DNA of 29,825 nt, from positions 1 to 29,825 of the IMG/VR virus record IMGVR_UViG_3300035670_000975; one strand, written 5' to 3'. A program made the translations under genes and the position numbers. Of the stretch, positions 1 through 5,850 are shown piece by piece (the first letter of the stretch is position 1; each line of letters opens with the position of its first letter). The notes below the pieces were generated by a model. The model saw only the letters and a program-made list of their open reading frames with translations. It was not told the DNA's origin and made no database searches. Origin of the DNA: a virus.

Positions 1-115
1 CCAGCAGATCGATTTTCACAAGGTCTTTGATATCGGCGGCGGTGAGTCGTTGACAGTCACTGTGGAAGATCTGTCAGCTGATGTAGAGTCACTCTGGGAG
101 ACAGCGTATCACTAA
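1..115 (+). CDS. C-terminal end of an unidentified protein (truncated by window edge)
   Basis: An open frame enters from the left edge (first full codon at base 2) and ends at TAA 113-115, giving 37 residues that finish in ESLWETAYH. The tail is acidic (EDLSADVESLW) and has no motif I recognise. The stop lies 3 nt before the -35 box of a consensus promoter, so this gene probably ends the preceding transcription unit. Its bases are noticeably GC-richer than those of the virion genes downstream. The function cannot be stated from this fragment. Confidence 0.6.
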   Translation, partial: QQIDFHKVFDIGGGESLTVTVEDLSADVESLWETAYH

Positions 116-118
116 GAC

Positions 119-147
119 TTGACAGTTGACCTGTGAGGTGTTATAAT
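119..147 (+). promoter_or_regulatory. Consensus sigma70 promoter
   Basis: TTGACA (119-124) and TATAAT (142-147) are separated by exactly 17 nt, a perfect match to the vegetative sigma70 consensus. The expected start is near 154-155. It would be recognised by unmodified host RNA polymerase, which fits early or constitutive transcription of the accessory block starting with the cupin gene at 378. The late-type boxes found elsewhere in the window look quite different. Confidence 0.85.
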
Positions 148-154
148 AGGAGGG

Positions 155-377
155 ACACAGTAAGCATCAGTGTTGTGCTGTGATGTGATGGCAGTTGCTG
201 TTAGAAATGGCAGTGTATTTGTGCGGGCGTTGGTGGCGTCGGGCGGCGATGGGGCGTATAAACCCGATCGCCGTTCCTTATATTAAAAATCAAAACATCC
301 CTAACCTACAGAGGTGACAAATCGAGTGAGAAATAAAAAATCGCCGCGATATATAAAAGTGTGAAGAGGTTTCATGT
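155..377 (+). promoter_or_regulatory. Structured 5' leader of the cupin gene, possible cis-regulatory RNA
   Basis: About 220 nt separate the predicted start site from the cupin ATG. Visible helices are 156-162 with 176-182 (7 bp including one wobble) and 244-250 with 267-273, continued after a bulged G266 by 251-253 with 263-265. The heptamer ATCGCCG occurs at 267-273 and again at 340-346, and both copies can pair with CGGCGAT at 244-250. The distal pairing is 8 bp (243-250 with 340-347) and ends about 16 nt before the AAGAGG at 364-369. No strong U-tract follows the first hairpin. Structured leaders are known in cyanophages, but I cannot assign this one to a family. Confidence 0.35.
188..286 (+). 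CDS. Possible 32-residue leader peptide or small ORF
   Basis: ATG at 188 to TAA 284-286 encodes 32 residues beginning MAVAVRNGSVFVRAL. It starts about 33 nt after the predicted transcription start and spans the hairpin at 244-273, so translation would disrupt that helix. No good Shine-Dalgarno precedes it, composition is GC-rich and no homologue is recognised. It may be chance inside a structured RNA; it is listed because its position relative to the promoter and hairpin is suggestive. Confidence 0.2.
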   Translation: MAVAVRNGSVFVRALVASGGDGAYKPDRRSLY

Positions 378-731
378 ATGGAAAAAAATTCCCCGGAGAA
401 ATTTGAACGCCCATGGGGTCACTATGAGAATCTTCTAGATGAGGAATTCTATAAGGTGAAGAGGTTAGTCGTAAAACCAAATCAGCAGTTATCATTACAG
501 TATCATCATCATCGTTCAGAATATTGGACAGTTGTAAAAGGTGGGGGATTTGTCACCATTGAGGACCAGGTATATTCTGCAAAGGTTCACAGCACGTTTA
601 CAATTGAGTGCGGTCAGAAGCACAGACTCAGAGCAGATGAAAATGGTATAACTATAATAGAGGTTCAATTAGGATCTCAGTGCATCGAAGAAGACATTGT
701 AAGAATCGAAGATGATTACCAAAGAGTTTAG
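378..731 (+). CDS. Stand-alone cupin resembling the C-terminal domain of type II mannose-6-phosphate isomerase / ManC
   Basis: This 117-residue protein matches the cupin domain that normally forms the C-terminus of bifunctional mannose-1-phosphate guanylyltransferase/mannose-6-phosphate isomerase. The signatures are RPWGHYENL near the N-terminus, LSLQYHHHRSEYW with likely metal ligands H43, H45 and E48, H82 in CGQKHRL, and the ending EDIVRIEDDY. In the family this domain converts mannose-6-phosphate and fructose-6-phosphate. The nucleotidyltransferase domain is absent and, unlike ManC, nothing fused precedes it. The usual PxG before the last histidine is replaced by CG. The ATG at 378 has AAGAGG at 364-369, 8 nt upstream. 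It could supply GDP-mannose-type precursors or alter the host envelope; activity is inferred. The next gene starts inside its last codons. Confidence 0.8.
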   Translation: MEKNSPEKFERPWGHYENLLDEEFYKVKRLVVKPNQQLSLQYHHHRSEYWTVVKGGGFVTIEDQVYSAKVHSTFTIECGQKHRLRADENGITIIEVQLGSQCIEEDIVRIEDDYQRV

Positions 732-912
732 ATTTCATATCTACGCAAAAGATAAATGTCTATTTCATAATCTTCAGAGGGAAGATTTTGAAAACAAATG
801 GGAAACAATCAGAAACATGGTTGGTCTCATGAAAACAGATTACAGTGTAAGTGATCTTTCCTATGAACAGGTCGAATATGTCAAAGAGATTTCATTAGAT
901 TCGTCTCATTGA
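712..912 (+). CDS. Small conserved cyanophage-type protein, function unknown
   Basis: It encodes 66 residues beginning MITKEFRFHIYAKDKCLFHN. Its ATG overlaps the last 20 nt of the cupin gene in another frame, and no strong Shine-Dalgarno is visible, so translation is probably coupled. The sequence mixes charged and aromatic residues (EDFENKWETI, DLSYEQVEYVKEI), with no membrane segment or signal peptide. It resembles short proteins I recall from T4-like cyanophage genomes that have no assigned role. Overlap and absence of other coding frames support it as a real gene. Confidence 0.65.
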   Translation: MITKEFRFHIYAKDKCLFHNLQREDFENKWETIRNMVGLMKTDYSVSDLSYEQVEYVKEISLDSSH

Positions 913-921
913 CAAACGCTA

Positions 922-927
922 TATAAT
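922..927 (+). promoter_or_regulatory. Possible -10 box before the glycosyltransferase gene
   Basis: TATAAT at 922-927 lies in the 48-nt gap (913-960) before the ATG at 961. TTGACA at 909-914 is only 7 nt away and cannot serve as its -35 element. No -35-like hexamer is seen at 17 nt (899-904). It would need an activator, as in T4-type middle promoters, or may be chance in AT-rich DNA. Confidence 0.25.
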
Positions 928-960
928 AAGTTAGAATTGAATTGTAGGTCATTCAAACTT

Positions 961-1737
961 ATGTCAAAAGGATTTACTGTAAAAGCAAAAACTCCTCCTA
1001 TACAGAAAACTGAGGAGTTTGATATTGATGCAATTAAACAAAGAATGCGTGGGAAGAGCATTGTGTTTTGTCTTCCTGGTCGTGGGGTATCTTACATCTT
1101 TCTGAAGAACTTTGTTCAACTTTGTTTTGACATGGTTCAGAATGGAATGAGTATTCAGATCTCTCAAGATTATTCTTCCATGGTGAACTTTGCACGTTGT
1201 AAGTGTCTTGGTGCAAATGTACTACGCGGTCCTGATCAGGTTCCCTGGGATGGTAAACTGCAATATGATTATCAACTCTGGATTGATTCGGATATTGTAT
1301 TTGACACGAATAAGTTCTGGCAATTGTGCGATCTTGCGATTGCAGAAGATGGTACAGAGAAAGAGATTGTCTCTGGTTGGTATTGTACAGAAGATGGACA
1401 AACCACTTCATGTGCTCACTGGTTGGAGGAAGGTGACTTCCGTAAGAATGGTGGAGTCATGAATCATGAGACTCTGGAATCGATTTCCAAACGTCGCAAA
1501 CCCTTCACAGTCGATTATATTGGTTTCGGTTGGGTGCTGATTAAGAACGGAGTGTTTGAGCATTCTGAGATGAAGTATCCGTGGTTTGCTCCGAAGATGC
1601 AACAGTTTGAGTCTGGAGAAGTGCAGGATATGTGCGGAGAAGATGTCTCATTCTGTCTCGATGCCATCGCCGCAGGATTTGATATCTGGGTAGACCCTCG
1701 GATTCGTGTGGGTCATGAGAAAACTCGTATTATCTGA
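961..1737 (+). CDS. GT-A-type glycosyltransferase-like protein
   Basis: This is 258 residues from ATG 961. The frame opens further to a TTG at 937, but the eight added residues look unconserved and ATG with TAGGT upstream is preferred. GT-A features are an N-terminal Rossmann-like start (IVFCLPGRGVSYIFL), NFARCKCL, a DxD motif in LWIDSDIVF (D109, D111) for metal-nucleotide sugar binding, a central IGFGWVLIK, and a C-terminal GEDVSFC (226-232) followed by H252 in RVGHEK. Such enzymes transfer a sugar from a nucleotide donor; the acceptor is unknown and could be phage DNA, a virion protein or a host glycan. It lies close to the mannose-related cupin. Ten of eleven arginine codons are CGN, unlike the virion genes. 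The next gene begins 2 nt after its stop. Confidence 0.75.
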   Translation: MSKGFTVKAKTPPIQKTEEFDIDAIKQRMRGKSIVFCLPGRGVSYIFLKNFVQLCFDMVQNGMSIQISQDYSSMVNFARCKCLGANVLRGPDQVPWDGKLQYDYQLWIDSDIVFDTNKFWQLCDLAIAEDGTEKEIVSGWYCTEDGQTTSCAHWLEEGDFRKNGGVMNHETLESISKRRKPFTVDYIGFGWVLIKNGVFEHSEMKYPWFAPKMQQFESGEVQDMCGEDVSFCLDAIAAGFDIWVDPRIRVGHEKTRII

Positions 1738-1739
1738 TT

Positions 1740-1886
1740 ATGTCGAAACTTAAGCAATCTCCGACCGGTAAGACTCTGATTGAGTCTCATCCCAAGAATA
1801 CTCGCCAAGGTGATGGAAAAAACACCAAGTATGCTGCCTCTTCTCGTAACTCGGCAAAGAAACCTTATAGGGGACAAGGTAAATAG
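1740..1886 (+). CDS. 48-residue highly basic small protein
   Basis: ATG 1740 to TAG 1884-1886 encodes 48 residues beginning MSKLKQSPTGKTLIESHPKN and ending KPYRGQGK. It has nine lysines, three arginines and few hydrophobic residues, so it is strongly cationic and probably unstructured or nucleic-acid-binding. I recall closely similar short proteins (SPTGKT, ESHPKxTRQG, KYAA-SRN) in several T4-like cyanophages, which supports it as a genuine gene despite its size. It follows the glycosyltransferase by 2 nt, so the two are probably cotranscribed. Its stop codon is embedded in a GTAAATAG late-promoter-like box and a terminator hairpin follows. Function is unknown. Confidence 0.75.
   Translation: MSKLKQSPTGKTLIESHPKNTRQGDGKNTKYAASSRNSAKKPYRGQGK
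1879..1885 (+). promoter_or_regulatory. Possible late promoter box GTAAATA
   Basis: GTAAATA overlaps the TAG stop of the 48-residue gene and resembles the T4 late -10 box TATAAATA and the CTAAATA boxes at 2854 and 27571. A start about 6 nt downstream would give a leader made almost entirely of the hairpin at 1899-1918. The placement matches the other candidates, but the match is weaker. Confidence 0.35.
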
Positions 1887-1898
1887 TTTATATTCATG

Positions 1899-1924
1899 AG
1901 CATGTAGCAATACATGCTTTTTTT
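1899..1924 (+). terminator. Intrinsic terminator with GCAA tetraloop
   Basis: AGCATGTA (1899-1906) and TACATGCT (1911-1918) form a perfect 8-bp stem closed by a GCAA tetraloop, followed by an unbroken T-run through 1924. This is a standard rho-independent terminator and would end the cupin/glycosyltransferase unit. Its T-tract runs directly into the ATG at 1925, so it also occupies the ribosome-binding region of the next gene. Confidence 0.85.
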
Positions 1925-2620
1925 ATGTCATATCTAAATCACAATCTTCCTACCATTACTTGTTACATTCGTAATGAGTTCCTCTATAATCATAAAAAAG
2001 GGCATGGAGAGGTCACTCTATGCGACGTACATTCCGTTGCCTCCTTAGAGAAGCACGTACCCCTCTTTGAGGCGTTTCTAGAGAATGGTGTCAACTGGAC
2101 ACGAAGACCGATTCATGCATTCTGTTGGAAACCTGATGCACCAGTTCCTGAATTAGAAGAGTGCATGTGGTGGGACTGCTTTTCTCCTTATGTTGATGTT
2201 CAGACCCGCGCTCGTCTCGCGGGATTACGTGCAGAACTGATTAATTATCGTGGAGAAAAGAATGAAGGAACTTATATGTTTACTCTTGATTGGTCATGGG
2301 AGTCAAAATCAACTCTGAATACTAACTTCAGTGAAACTCCAGAACACAAATGTGCTCATTTCTTCAAGATGGATAACGGAAACTTCTATGCCTACCCAAA
2401 TAATAAGATACTTTGGTATGATGATGCATGGACAAAGAACAGAATTACCAAAAATCCAGGGTATGAAATCGATTTGACCGAATATTCAGTCGAAAATCGT
2501 CGCAAAATTGAGACTTCAGACGATTTTATGTACGAAATTACAAAAATTCGGGATAGCAACCCCGTAAAAAGTTCTGATTTTAACGAATCAGGAGCAAAAA
2601 ATGACCAAAAAGGTGGATAA
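1925..2620 (+). CDS. Conserved cyanophage-type protein of unknown function
   Basis: This is a 231-residue soluble protein. ATG 1925 is used because the segment that looks conserved begins right after it (LPTITCYIRNEFLYN). It has many tryptophans and aromatic residues (ECMWWDCF, FTLDWSWES, ILWYDDAW) and a hydrophilic tail ending GAKNDQKGG. A phrase near the end, FYAYPNNKILWYD, is one I associate with uncharacterised proteins of T4-like cyanophages. No enzyme motif or membrane segment is seen. No Shine-Dalgarno is possible at the usual spacing because the terminator's T-tract and stem occupy 1911-1924. The following gene overlaps its end by 20 nt, with AGGAG inside this frame. Confidence 0.7.
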   Translation: MSYLNHNLPTITCYIRNEFLYNHKKGHGEVTLCDVHSVASLEKHVPLFEAFLENGVNWTRRPIHAFCWKPDAPVPELEECMWWDCFSPYVDVQTRARLAGLRAELINYRGEKNEGTYMFTLDWSWESKSTLNTNFSETPEHKCAHFFKMDNGNFYAYPNNKILWYDDAWTKNRITKNPGYEIDLTEYSVENRRKIETSDDFMYEITKIRDSNPVKSSDFNESGAKNDQKGG

Positions 2621-2861
2621 AGACGAAAATTACATGAAAAAAGAGTGGGGAACTCAATTTTTATCAAGTGAATATGGTTGGGAAGAGAAAATTAAGGCAC
2701 TTGAAGTGCCTATGAAACCTCTAGAGGGCAGTCATTTTAGTCATGGTTACAGTTTCTATGGTTCTAGAGAAGAAATTCGTAACGATGAAGATTATGACGA
2801 CTGGGATTATGGTACTGAACCCATTCCTCATGATGAAACCTGGACAAACCACTCTAAATAA
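2601..2861 (+). CDS. Small acidic protein, function unknown
   Basis: It encodes 86 residues from ATG 2601, which is preceded by AGGAG at 2590-2594 (6 nt spacing), a good ribosome-binding site lying within the upstream gene. The C-terminal half is strongly acidic and aromatic (NDEDYDDWDYG). There is no membrane segment, signal peptide or recognised family. The stop TAA at 2859-2861 overlaps the CTAAATA late-promoter box that appears to drive gp25. It may be a small regulator or virion-associated factor; nothing in the sequence decides. Confidence 0.7.
   Translation: MTKKVDKDENYMKKEWGTQFLSSEYGWEEKIKALEVPMKPLEGSHFSHGYSFYGSREEIRNDEDYDDWDYGTEPIPHDETWTNHSK
2854..2860 (+). promoter_or_regulatory. 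Late promoter box CTAAATA upstream of gp25
   Basis: CTAAATA at 2854-2860 overlaps the stop of the preceding gene and lies 23 nt before the gp25 GTG. T4-like phages read late genes from a TATAAATA-type -10 box recognised by the gp55-type sigma factor, and CTAAATA/NATAAATA variants are described in cyanophages. It would drive the gp25-gp6-gp7-like unit. Confidence 0.6.
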
Positions 2862-2883
2862 GTTAGATATTTTTTGAAAAATA

Positions 2884-3282
2884 GTGCCTCAAGCTATTTC
2901 AAAGTCATTCAAAGACATTTCTCTAGCATTCCAGAGGCATCCTATTACAAATGATGTCACTGTTTTGACGAACGAGACTGCAATTTCTCGTTCGATTCGT
3001 AATTTAGTACTCACAAACTTGGGTGAAAGATTCTTTGAACCTAATATTGGTTCAAGAATTAGTGGAAGTTTATTTGAACTTCTAGATATTGGTACTGCAA
3101 GTGTCATAAGATCGGAAATTGAAACAACGATCAACAATTATGAACCAAGAGTATATTTGAATACGGTAGAAGTGACTCCAGTATACGATGACAATGCATA
3201 TAATGTTTTGATTTCGTACTACATTGTTGGGCAACCAAATAATCCACAAGCAATAGACTTCATTCTTCAGGCAACAAGATAA
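2884..3282 (+). CDS. gp25: gp25-like baseplate wedge protein
   Basis: It encodes 132 residues, the same length I recall for T4 gp25. It belongs to the GPW/gp25 lysozyme-like baseplate family, which links the wedge to the sheath and tube. Diagnostic segments are NETAISRSIRNL, LGERFFEPNIGS and, from residue 85, NYEPRVYLNTVEVTPVYDD, which parallels the NYEPR and PVYDD segments of T4 gp25. Translation starts at GTG 2884 (MPQAISKSF, the N-terminus typical of cyanophage gp25). No Shine-Dalgarno is visible; instead a 6-bp AT stem (2868-2873 with 2878-2883) abuts the start. The stop overlaps the gp6 start as TAATG, so gp6 is translationally coupled. Confidence 0.92.
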   Translation: MPQAISKSFKDISLAFQRHPITNDVTVLTNETAISRSIRNLVLTNLGERFFEPNIGSRISGSLFELLDIGTASVIRSEIETTINNYEPRVYLNTVEVTPVYDDNAYNVLISYYIVGQPNNPQAIDFILQATR

Positions 3283-5183
3283 TGCCACTTACAAAGTTTT
3301 CAGACCTAGACTTTGATCAAATAAAAACGCAGATAAAAGATTATCTGCGTTCAAATTCTAATTTCACAGATTTTGATTTTGAGGGATCAAATTTCTCTGT
3401 TCTAATTGACGTTTTAGCATATAACACATATATTTCTTCATACAATGCCAATATGTTGGCAAATGAAGGATTTATCGATAGTGCCACTCTTAGAGAAAAC
3501 ATTGTAGCACTTGCAAGAAATATTGGATATTTACCATCTTCAAAAAAAGCATCAAAAGCAACTGTAAGTTTTTTTGTTGATACATCGTCTCTTACCACCA
3601 ATCCTAACACATTGACCCTTAGAGCGGGTCTGGTGGCGGTCTCAGACAGTTTTGGAGGGTCTAACTATACGTTCTGCATTCCCGAAGATATCACTGTTAA
3701 TATCATTGATAACCTTGCATTCTTCAATGATATTGAAATTTATGAAGGCACTTACTTAGAAAATAATTTTACGGTGAATACATCTCAACTGAATCAAAAA
3801 TTTATCATACCAAATTCAAATGTTGATACTTCTACATTGATTGTAAAAGTAAAAGATTTTGATTATGCAATTTCTTCAGTAAAATATGAATTTGTAGATA
3901 GCATCATCGATGTTGGACCAGATTCCAAAATCTATCTATTACAAGAAGTTGCCGATGAAAGATATGAAATTCTTTTCGGAGATGGTGTTTTTGGAAATAG
4001 ACTAGAAAATAATAACTATATTACAGCAACGTATATCATAACTAATGGATCTCAAGCGAATGGAATTAGAAACTTCACTTTTGCTGGTCGATTAGTTGAC
4101 AATAATGATCGAGTCGTAACCACTGGCGTATCAGATATTTCTCTTACTCAAGAGTCAACAGGTGGCGGTGAGATTGAATCTGTGGATTCGATTCGCAATT
4201 ATGCTCCTAAGAACTACGCTGCTCAAAATAGAGCAGTAACTGCGACTGATTATGAATCCATAATTAAAAAAGTTTTTCCAGAAACAGAATCATCCGTTGT
4301 TTTTGGTGGAGAAACTTTATCTCCTCCACAATACGGAAGAGTTTTTATTGGCGTCAAACCAAAGAATGGCAATTATCTATCAAATTTTATTAAATTTGAT
4401 ATAGAGCAAAAACTGAAAAGTTACTCTGTTGCTGGCATAATGCCAAAGATTATTGATTTGAACTACTTATTCATAGAAATCAATTCAAATGTTTATTACA
4501 ACACTAACAAATCTGAAGGTGCTAGTTACATCAAAACTCAAGTCTCAGAGTCTTTACAAACATATGCAGATTCTACAGATCTTAATAAATTTGGTTCAAG
4601 ACTCAAATATAGTAAATTGTTGAGTATAATTGATAATACAAGTTCTGCTATTACTTCGAACATTACTAAAGTTGTAATGCGTCGTAACTTGAGACCTGTT
4701 TTGAATTCATTTGCAGATTATGAAATTTGCTTTGGAAATAAATTTCATGTCAACGTACAGGGTTACAATATAAAAACCACGGGATTTTTCTTAGACGGTT
4801 ACACTGGCGAAGTTTTTCTAACAGATGTTCCAAATTCTGATTTGAAAACGGGTATTATTAATTTAATCAGAAAAGTTTCTGATACAGAAGGATCTATTGT
4901 CAGAAGAAATGTTGGAACCGTAAATTATGAAAAGGGAGAGATTTTATTATCTCCAATTAGAATTGTAAACACTTCAATCATTGATTCTGATATCTCAATA
5001 ATTGAAATTCAAGCAGTGCCAGAATCAAATGATGTGATTGGATTACAGGATTTATTTTTGCAACTAGATATAAGTAAGAGTGTTATAAATGTTGTTCCAG
5101 ATACTATTTCATCAGGTTCTGACAAGTCTGGATATAACTACTCAGTTTCATCAAGTTTTACTAATGGATCGATAACGAGATAA
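3282..5183 (+). CDS. gp6: gp6-like baseplate wedge protein
   Basis: It encodes 633 residues, close to T4 gp6 (about 660) and of the baseplate J-like family. In T4, gp6 dimers join neighbouring wedges into the continuous inner ring of the baseplate. The N-terminus (DFDQIKTQIKDYLRSNSNF, SVLIDVLAYNTYISSYNANM) is the conserved start of this family. The segment YAAQNRAVTATDY (312-324) followed by KVFPETESSVVFGGE is its most recognisable core. The start ATG overlaps the gp25 stop (TAATG). The stop is 1 nt before the gp7-like giant, consistent with the T4 order 6-7-8 and a single late transcript. Confidence 0.92.
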   Translation: MPLTKFSDLDFDQIKTQIKDYLRSNSNFTDFDFEGSNFSVLIDVLAYNTYISSYNANMLANEGFIDSATLRENIVALARNIGYLPSSKKASKATVSFFVDTSSLTTNPNTLTLRAGLVAVSDSFGGSNYTFCIPEDITVNIIDNLAFFNDIEIYEGTYLENNFTVNTSQLNQKFIIPNSNVDTSTLIVKVKDFDYAISSVKYEFVDSIIDVGPDSKIYLLQEVADERYEILFGDGVFGNRLENNNYITATYIITNGSQANGIRNFTFAGRLVDNNDRVVTTGVSDISLTQESTGGGEIESVDSIRNYAPKNYAAQNRAVTATDYESIIKKVFPETESSVVFGGETLSPPQYGRVFIGVKPKNGNYLSNFIKFDIEQKLKSYSVAGIMPKIIDLNYLFIEINSNVYYNTNKSEGASYIKTQVSESLQTYADSTDLNKFGSRLKYSKLLSIIDNTSSAITSNITKVVMRRNLRPVLNSFADYEICFGNKFHVNVQGYNIKTTGFFLDGYTGEVFLTDVPNSDLKTGIINLIRKVSDTEGSIVRRNVGTVNYEKGEILLSPIRIVNTSIIDSDISIIEIQAVPESNDVIGLQDLFLQLDISKSVINVVPDTISSGSDKSGYNYSVSSSFTNGSITR

Positions 5184-5184
5184 A

Positions 5185-5850
5185 ATGTTAGAAAAAAGAG
5201 TAAAAATCCAAACAGTAATCGAGCAGCAACTGCCAGATTTTGTCAACTCAGAAAATCAAAGATTAGGAGATTTTCTAAAAACATATTACAAATCAACAGA
5301 GTATCAAGGTGGATCAATAGACATACTTGATAACATAGATCAATATGTAAAAGTTGGCACATATACTTCTATTGTTGATTATACAACTCTTACTTCTGAC
5401 GCAAACTCTACAGACATTACTGTTAATGTTTTATCCACTAATGGTTGGCCAGATTCATATGGTTTGCTAAAAATTGATAATGAAATTATTTCTTACACTG
5501 GAAAAACAAACACTTCTTTTACTGGATGCATTAGAGGTTTTAGTGGGATTACAAGTTATAGGGGATTGAATGGTCCAGATGAGTTGATATTTGAATCATC
5601 TCTAGCAGATGATCATATAAATGAGACTAAAGTAATAAATCTCTCCTCGTTATTTTTGAAAGAATTCTTCAAAAAATTAAAAACTCAATTTTTGCCCGGA
5701 TTTGAAGACAGAGAACTGAATAAAAAACTTAATGTTGCCAATTTTATTAGGCAGTCAAAAGATTTTTATACATCTAAAGGAACAGAAAATTCTTTTGAAA
5801 TTCTTTTCAATGCATTATATGATGAAAGAGTAAAGGTACTAAAACCACAA
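5185..5850 (+). other. gp7-like wedge domain at the N-terminus of the giant protein
   Basis: Residues 1-220 align by eye with T4 gp7 near its C-terminal third: DFLKTYYKSTEYQGGSIDIL corresponds to a similar helical segment, and FIRQSKDFYTSKGTENSF with ALYDERVKVL to the DFYSTKG...FKVLYNEEV region. The domain is itself interrupted at about 58-127 by a small beta module (LLKIDNEIISYTG, TGCIRGFSG). Confidence 0.65.

Noticed and set aside
244-290. Hairpin 244-273 as an intrinsic terminator
   Set aside because: The stem is good but the following TTCCTTATATT lacks a continuous U-tract, so efficient termination is doubtful. It is kept as a leader structure.
351-359. ATATAAAAG as a late promoter for the cupin gene
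   Set aside because: It differs from TATAAATA at the last two bases, and a perfect sigma70 promoter upstream already explains transcription.
909-927. TTGACA with TATAAT as a sigma70 promoter
   Set aside because: The spacer is only 7 nt, far from the 16-18 nt needed, and the TTGACA overlaps the stop of the upstream gene. Only the TATAAT is kept as a weak candidate.
937-960. TTG 937 as start of the glycosyltransferase
   Set aside because: The eight extra residues show no family features and ATG at 961 begins MSKGFTVK with a reasonable upstream TAGGT. TTG initiation is less likely.
1034-1411. Minus-strand open frame of about 125 residues opposite the glycosyltransferase
   Set aside because: Composition is unlike a real protein, no initiation signals are seen, and the plus-strand gene has catalytic motifs.
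5083-5091. TATAAATG inside gp6 as an internal late promoter
   Set aside because: Such near-matches are expected by chance in DNA this AT-rich. It is deep inside a gene rather than at a gene junction.
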